Assembly (NCBI GenBank): GCA_019307645.1
Contig: JAFDJF010000038.1
Coordinates: forward strand, 1-9,245
Origin: Deltaproteobacteria bacterium
GTDB lineage: Bacteria > Desulfobacterota > DSM-4660 > Desulfatiglandales > Desulfatiglandaceae
Length of the DNA stretch: 9,245 nt
Direction of reading: 5' to 3'
Within the stretch, counting starts at the first letter, position 1; the number at the start of each line of letters is the position of its first letter. Below, piece after piece: positions 5,630 to 9,245 of the stretch. The translations under genes and the position numbers were made by a program. The notes beneath the pieces were generated by a model, which was given only the letters and a program-made list of their open reading frames with translations, searched no databases and had not been told where the DNA came from.

Positions 5630-7444
5630 TCAAATATAGGAGTGGGCATACCCCCTCACCGGATGACCGTCCAGTACATGGAACTGCCTTATCTTTTTGA
5701 GTGTGATCGGAGAAAAGGTGCCGATAGGCAGGTAGATGATCGTTTTACCCAGGCGGGCCGCAAGGCTTTTACACCACCCTGAAGGGGGGGTAGCCGCCAC
5801 ATAGACCACGTGTTTTTCAAGTGAATAATCCAGGGCTGCCATGAGAAGCCTTTCCGGTTTGTTTCGGGCCGGATCAAAAAAAGGGTCTTTCCAGATATCA
5901 TAGACCCGCATGGGCGGGAAAGTGAGCATGAAGCCTCCGTACTGGCACCTTGAAATTCCGGGGCCGTCCATAACCTCTCCGGCAGGTGTACTGTAAAAGG
6001 CCATGTCTGATTCCTGAGAATGCTCGCCAAGCCATGTTACATGCCAGGGAAATTCTTCTTTTCCATCCTTATCGGGAAAATCCGGAGAGAAGATCACTAC
6101 CACTGACCCCACCTTTCCCCTTAAAGGTCTTTCCTCCTTCACATAGATTTTTTCATGTACCAGATTCCTGATGGTCTCCCTGATATCAAGGCCGTCCTGC
6201 ATGGAACATGTGAAAGGGGCAATCCTGCTGTTTTCTTCTGCTTTGATCTCCAGAGCTCTCTTCTTCAGGTATTGGCCATATCCCTCAATGACCACGTCCT
6301 CCGGAGGATATGAGCAGATAGAGTATCCTTTGAATCCTTCACGCCATTCGCCTGCGTGTCTTTCCCTTTTCTTTTTTCTGACTGGGACCGGTACCAGTCG
6401 CCTCCGCATTGTCTTCAGTCGTCGATGGAATTTGATCCTTTTCTGGTCCAGGAAAAGGTCTTCTCCTGTCAGACGCAGCACCGGCAGGCCGGGCTCTTCG
6501 GTCTGCCAGGGATACTCGCTTCCTTTTTCCCACAATTCGTAGGCAAAGTTGTCGTCCGCGGCTCCCCTGGCAGCAAGGACCAGTTGATAAAAACTGGGCA
6601 CAAGATGCCCTGTGAGCAATGCATAGTTTCTTGCAAATTTGTTCAGAACGCTAATCTGATTGTGTGTTAGCTCGTCTTTGTTATTTTTCCAATGGTTCCT
6701 TCTTGCCTCGTTGATCAGTTTGTTATTGACCTTGAGCCTGTCCAGTCCTTCCAGTTTTTCTTCTGTCCTGGCCCGTTCGTAGGCCGCTGCAAGATAGGGT
6801 GTCTCGCTCATGATTTCCCGGCTCGATTCCGTGTGGAGATGGGTCAGTCCCACCCCTTCACGCCTTCTTCGTCCCATCACTTGTGTCTGCGGTTGATCGA
6901 GTTGTTTCAGGACTGCGGCGGTATGTGCCAATCCTCCCACGAACAGGATTCGATCCGCCTTTCTGCTTAGACGCTGCAGGTGGTATGCCATGGTTTTTTC
7001 CCGGAGGACATCCCCTTGCCGGGAAGGGGTAATTGAGTGAATTTGCAGGTAGGCTTGGCAATATGCAAAGTGGCCGATTTTTGCCACTGAATAGGGATCA
7101 GGCATGGGGGAAAGGTCGAATGGATAACCTTCTTCATCCCGGTCGATAAAAAATATGGGGATCGATTTTGAGAGTGCCAGTCTTATGGCCTCCACCTGCC
7201 CGTCTGTGGGTTCAAGGAGCAGGTAAGTAAATGCGCCGTCGGTTTCTTCGTAATACACAACCGATAGCAAGGGAAGCCTGTCGACACCCTGCAGAATCTT
7301 GTTTTCCAGAGTGTCCGGATACTCAACCGCCACGATATCAGGCCTGAATTCCTCAAACTGTCTTTTTACCTCAACTGCAAACTCCAGCCTGTTGTGGAGG
7401 ATGGGAACCAGTCGGATATTCTTCCATTCAATTTTATTCTTCAT
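5630..7444 (-). CDS. TraB/EreA-like domain protein with unrecognised C-terminal half
   Basis: A 604-residue protein with no signal peptide or membrane segment seen. The first ~185 residues resemble the TraB/PrgY/EreA/ChaN superfamily: strand LVPILH (12-17, with H17), the strand-plus-acid PDIVAVE (35-41, with E41), IFFIDRD (97-103), and LFVGGLAH (167-174) matching the second GxxH motif. Members of this clan are proposed metal-dependent hydrolases, so H17, E41 and H174 are candidate ligands. Residues 205-330 are mainly helical. Residues 335-363 are very basic. Residues 370-604 (including WLGEHSQESD and SRCQYGGFM) match nothing I can name. The start is ATG 7444, overlapping the MoxR stop by 11 bases (translational coupling). 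An upstream ATG at 7492 and TTG at 7495 in the same frame have no Shine-Dalgarno. The gene converges on the pilus ATPase gene with 32 bases between. The substrate is unknown. Confidence 0.75.
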   Translation of the reverse strand: MKNKIEWKNIRLVPILHNRLEFAVEVKRQFEEFRPDIVAVEYPDTLENKILQGVDRLPLLSVVYYEETDGAFTYLLLEPTDGQVEAIRLALSKSIPIFFIDRDEEGYPFDLSPMPDPYSVAKIGHFAYCQAYLQIHSITPSRQGDVLREKTMAYHLQRLSRKADRILFVGGLAHTAAVLKQLDQPQTQVMGRRRREGVGLTHLHTESSREIMSETPYLAAAYERARTEEKLEGLDRLKVNNKLINEARRNHWKNNKDELTHNQISVLNKFARNYALLTGHLVPSFYQLVLAARGAADDNFAYELWEKGSEYPWQTEEPGLPVLRLTGEDLFLDQKRIKFHRRLKTMRRRLVPVPVRKKKRERHAGEWREGFKGYSICSYPPEDVVIEGYGQYLKKRALEIKAEENSRIAPFTCSMQDGLDIRETIRNLVHEKIYVKEERPLRGKVGSVVVIFSPDFPDKDGKEEFPWHVTWLGEHSQESDMAFYSTPAGEVMDGPGISRCQYGGFMLTFPPMRVYDIWKDPFFDPARNKPERLLMAALDYSLEKHVVYVAATPPSGWCKSLAARLGKTIIYLPIGTFSPITLKKIRQFHVLDGHPVRGYAHSYI

Positions 7445-8309
7445 TTTCTGTATTACCGATGAGTTCCGTGAAAAATCTTGATGCCGTGTCATCAAGGATC
7501 ATGGAGGCGGATCGTTTCAGGCTCTCTTTAACTTTTTCTTTCCAAGTCCCGCCGGGTAACCGTGAATTCCCTTGGGTCAGCCTTTTGAGTGCATAGCGCG
7601 CAATATTAATTCCATCCCTTACCGAATAACGTTCGTCTGCATCGTGGGCTGTCTGCAGAAATTCAACAACATATTCAAGGATCTCCTCGTCCGCAAATGG
7701 GAGATTGCTCTTCAAAATCAGGAGTTCCTCGTCTCTTTCGGGAAAATCGATGTGGATCTGAGGTTGAAGTCTGGAATGGATGTACTCCGGGAGTTCAAAT
7801 GTGCTGGCATCATCATTCATGGTGGTGCAAAGACGAAAATCGGGATGCGCCTTGACCTTAATGCCTGCCACAATGGATTCAACATATCGTCTGCTGTCCA
7901 GGAGCGGAGCAAGTGATGCCCAGCTTTTTTCACTCATTCTGTTCCCCTCATCAATGATGGCAACGCCTCCCTTGATCATGGCCGAGACTACTGAACTGGC
8001 CATATATCTGATTTTCCCCGCATCGGAAATAACAGGCGTGACAATCAGGTCCTCAGGTCTGGTATCCATGGTGGCCTGGAAGAGATAGACCTGTTTGTTC
8101 AAGTGCTTTCCCGCATGATAGGCCAGGGTCGTCTTCCCGACACCCGGTTTGCCTACCAGCCTGGGACTCAGGGGAAGGTCCTCATCGCCGATAACCAGCC
8201 ATGCTGCCAGGACCTGAGTCACCAGTTCATCCTGGCCGACCCAGGACATTGGCACCTCATCAGGTTTACTCAGATGGATTTCAACACCGTCGATTGTTAC
8301 TTTTTCCAT
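7434..8309 (-). CDS. MoxR-type AAA+ ATPase
   Basis: A 291-residue AAA+ ATPase of the MoxR/AAA_5 group, chaperone-like ATPases that remodel or activate partner proteins. Walker A is GKPGVGKTT (53-61), Walker B is VAIIDE (116-121), sensor 1 is TTMN (162-165), and the arginine-finger-like SRLQP is at 179-183. A C-terminal helical lid follows, with a possible sensor-2 region around VRDGINIARYA (230-240). The length is close to typical MoxR (about 300-330). ATG is preceded by GGAGG (8325-8321 on this strand) at 11 bases, a little long. It is first in a two-gene unit: its last 11 bases overlap the TraB-like gene, so the two products are probably made in fixed ratio and act together. MoxR proteins usually neighbour von Willebrand A proteins, but none is in this window. 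It is divergent from rlmE across a 142-base intergenic region. Confidence 0.9.
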   Translation of the reverse strand: MEKVTIDGVEIHLSKPDEVPMSWVGQDELVTQVLAAWLVIGDEDLPLSPRLVGKPGVGKTTLAYHAGKHLNKQVYLFQATMDTRPEDLIVTPVISDAGKIRYMASSVVSAMIKGGVAIIDEGNRMSEKSWASLAPLLDSRRYVESIVAGIKVKAHPDFRLCTTMNDDASTFELPEYIHSRLQPQIHIDFPERDEELLILKSNLPFADEEILEYVVEFLQTAHDADERYSVRDGINIARYALKRLTQGNSRLPGGTWKEKVKESLKRSASMILDDTASRFFTELIGNTENEE

Positions 8310-8341
8310 ATCTTATGGGTCCTCCGCGTTTTGTATAATGA

Positions 8342-8405
8342 AAGGTATACGGTACACGGTATAGGGTTTTGTGTAAACGGCATTTTACCTTGTACCCTAA
8401 ACCTT
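8342..8405. repeat. Long imperfect inverted repeat between MoxR gene and rlmE
   Basis: The arms 8342-8360 and 8387-8405 are 19 bases each and match at 16 of 19 positions as reverse complements, with 26 bases between. The left arm is built of GGTA(T/C)AC-like repeats (GGTATAC, GGTACAC, GGTATAG). It sits in a divergent intergenic region, so it is unlikely to be a terminator for either flanking gene. It may be a dispersed repetitive element or a regulatory cruciform/operator. Confidence 0.7.
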
Positions 8406-8451
8406 ATGCCTTTTTACTATAGTACATTTTTTTTGCAAAGGGGATATATCT

Positions 8452-9060
8452 GTGATAGAAGAAAAAAAAATGAAAGGGAAAAAGTGGGAGGACCATTATA
8501 CCCGCCGGGCCAGGGATGAAAAATGGCCTGCCAGGTCAGTCTATAAGCTTCAGGAAATCGATAAAAAGTTCCATTTGATTCACAAAGGTGATCGGCTGCT
8601 TGATCTAGGCTGTTATCCGGGCTCATGGGCACAATACGGATTAAAAAAAGTTGGCCCTGGCGGCGAAGTAATAGGCATTGACCAGTCCCGGCTGGATCAA
8701 TTTTCGTTTCCCAATTTCAGATTCATTCAGGCAGATGTCTTCCTGCTTGAAATAGATGAGCTGGTCCGGAAAATTGGTCTGATGGACCTGGTCATGAGTG
8801 ACTTGGCCCCAAAGACAACCGGCATAAAACTGACCGATGTGGCCCGCTCCATGGAGCTGGCGGAACGGGCAGAAAAAATCGTTCTTGCGCTCCTTAAAAA
8901 GAAGGGAAATTTTTTGTGCAAGGTGTTTGAAGGAGAAGACCTTAAAGCGTTTAAGACTGAAATTTCTCATTATTTCCAACAGGTCAGGCTTTTTCGGTCT
9001 AAGGCCACACGCAAACGGAGCAGAGAGGTTTATCTTGTGGGGTTAGCGTTTGGTAAGTAG
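8452..9060 (+). CDS. rlmE: 23S rRNA (uridine 2'-O)-methyltransferase RlmE (FtsJ/RrmJ)
   Basis: A 202-residue Rossmann-fold methyltransferase that uses S-adenosylmethionine to methylate the 2'-OH of U2552 (E. coli numbering) in the 23S rRNA A loop, a late step of large-subunit assembly. The SAM-binding motif I is DLGCYPGSW (51-59; DLGAAPGGW-like). The catalytic K-D-K-E tetrad is complete: K32 (SVYKLQEID), D117 (MSDLAPKTTG), K157 (FLCKVFEGED) and E192 (SREVYLVG). These sit 6-7 residues earlier than in E. coli RlmE, in register. The length is normal. The start is GTG with AAAGGGG (8437-8443) 8 bases upstream; an ATG at 8470 would lie too far from that site, so GTG is preferred. TATAGT (8418-8423) is a possible -10 box, but no matching -35 was found. 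No terminator is evident after the gene. Confidence 0.95.
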   Translation: MIEEKKMKGKKWEDHYTRRARDEKWPARSVYKLQEIDKKFHLIHKGDRLLDLGCYPGSWAQYGLKKVGPGGEVIGIDQSRLDQFSFPNFRFIQADVFLLEIDELVRKIGLMDLVMSDLAPKTTGIKLTDVARSMELAERAEKIVLALLKKKGNFLCKVFEGEDLKAFKTEISHYFQQVRLFRSKATRKRSREVYLVGLAFGK

Positions 9061-9138
9061 TGCCTGAACGAAAACTGTCTTTTTTGCCAATATCAGCGTC
9101 AGATAAAAATTTTAACCGTCCCAGTTAAATATGACGAT

Positions 9139-9245
9139 CTCGTAAAAAGTCCGAATTTCGACGGTTTCGTAAAATGTTCAAGATCAAGGCTTGCAAATCC
9201 TGAGGAATGAGGCGTAGTTACTTTACGCCGCAGTGACGAAGGATG
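9139..9245. repeat. Intergenic repeat element, cut by window edge
   Basis: Two related segments, TCGTAAAAAGTC (9140-9151) and TCGTAAAATGTTC (9167-9179), flank the palindrome CGAATTTCG (9152-9160). They are followed by a hairpin block: ATCCT (9197-9201) pairs with AGGAT (9240-9244), and GGCGTA (9211-9216) pairs with TACGCC (9224-9229) around a 7-base loop, with a broken stem between. I recall near-identical sequence (GAATGAGGCGTA...TACGCCGCAGTGACGAAGGAT) as a multicopy intergenic element in Desulfobacteraceae-type genomes. That is memory, not a search. The element probably continues past the window and may be a MITE- or REP-like sequence. Confidence 0.65.

Noticed and set aside
6171..6542. 123-codon + strand open frame opposite the TraB-like gene
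   Set aside because: It lies fully antisense to a well-supported coding sequence, has no recognisable domain, and its composition is what an antisense frame would give.
7445..7495. Longer N-terminus for the TraB-like protein from TTG 7495 or ATG 7492
   Set aside because: Neither codon has a Shine-Dalgarno, the extra residues are polar and uninformative, and ATG 7444 gives a typical short overlap with the upstream gene.
8334..8339. TATAAT as a -10 box for rlmE
   Set aside because: The hexamer is perfect, but there is no acceptable -35 at 16-18 bases, and it lies over 110 bases from the start, ahead of the inverted repeat.

Overview
The window looks like chromosomal DNA from a sulfate-reducer-type deltaproteobacterium (Desulfobacterota). 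Three things suggest this: an MglA-type GTPase very close to that of Myxococcus, frequent TTG/GTG starts, and a right-edge intergenic repeat (TCGTAAAAAGTC..., then a GGCGTA/TACGCC hairpin) of a kind I recall from Desulfobacteraceae-like genomes. The taxonomic call rests on recognition, not a search.

Layout. Positions 1-502 hold no gene, but a good sigma70-type promoter (413-441) lies just upstream of a three-gene + strand operon: a Roadblock/LC7 protein (503-895), an MglA-family GTPase (980-1585), and a two-helix membrane protein ending in a HAMP domain (1596-2606). All three start with TTG. A 606-base gap (2607-3212) carries a short tandem repeat, a candidate sigma54 (-24/-12) promoter, and a possible leader hairpin with a T run. 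It precedes a 794-residue PilB/GspE-type assembly ATPase with a TPR-like N-terminal extension (3213-5597).

Convergent to this, on the - strand, is an overlapping gene pair: a MoxR-type AAA+ ATPase (7434-8309), then a 604-residue protein with a TraB/EreA-like N-terminal half and a C-terminal half I do not recognise (5630-7444). Divergent from the pair, after an intergenic region with a long imperfect inverted repeat, is rlmE (8452-9060), the 23S rRNA 2'-O-methyltransferase. The window ends inside an intergenic repeat element (from about 9139).

How the genes fit together. The left half reads as a cell-polarity and type IV pilus module: GTPase, probable Roadblock regulator, membrane partner, and a motor ATPase that carries its own TPR-like docking region. 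The right half holds a compact MoxR plus TraB-like pair with no von Willebrand A partner inside the window. This is the best candidate for an undescribed system. rlmE is a housekeeping gene that marks ordinary chromosomal context.
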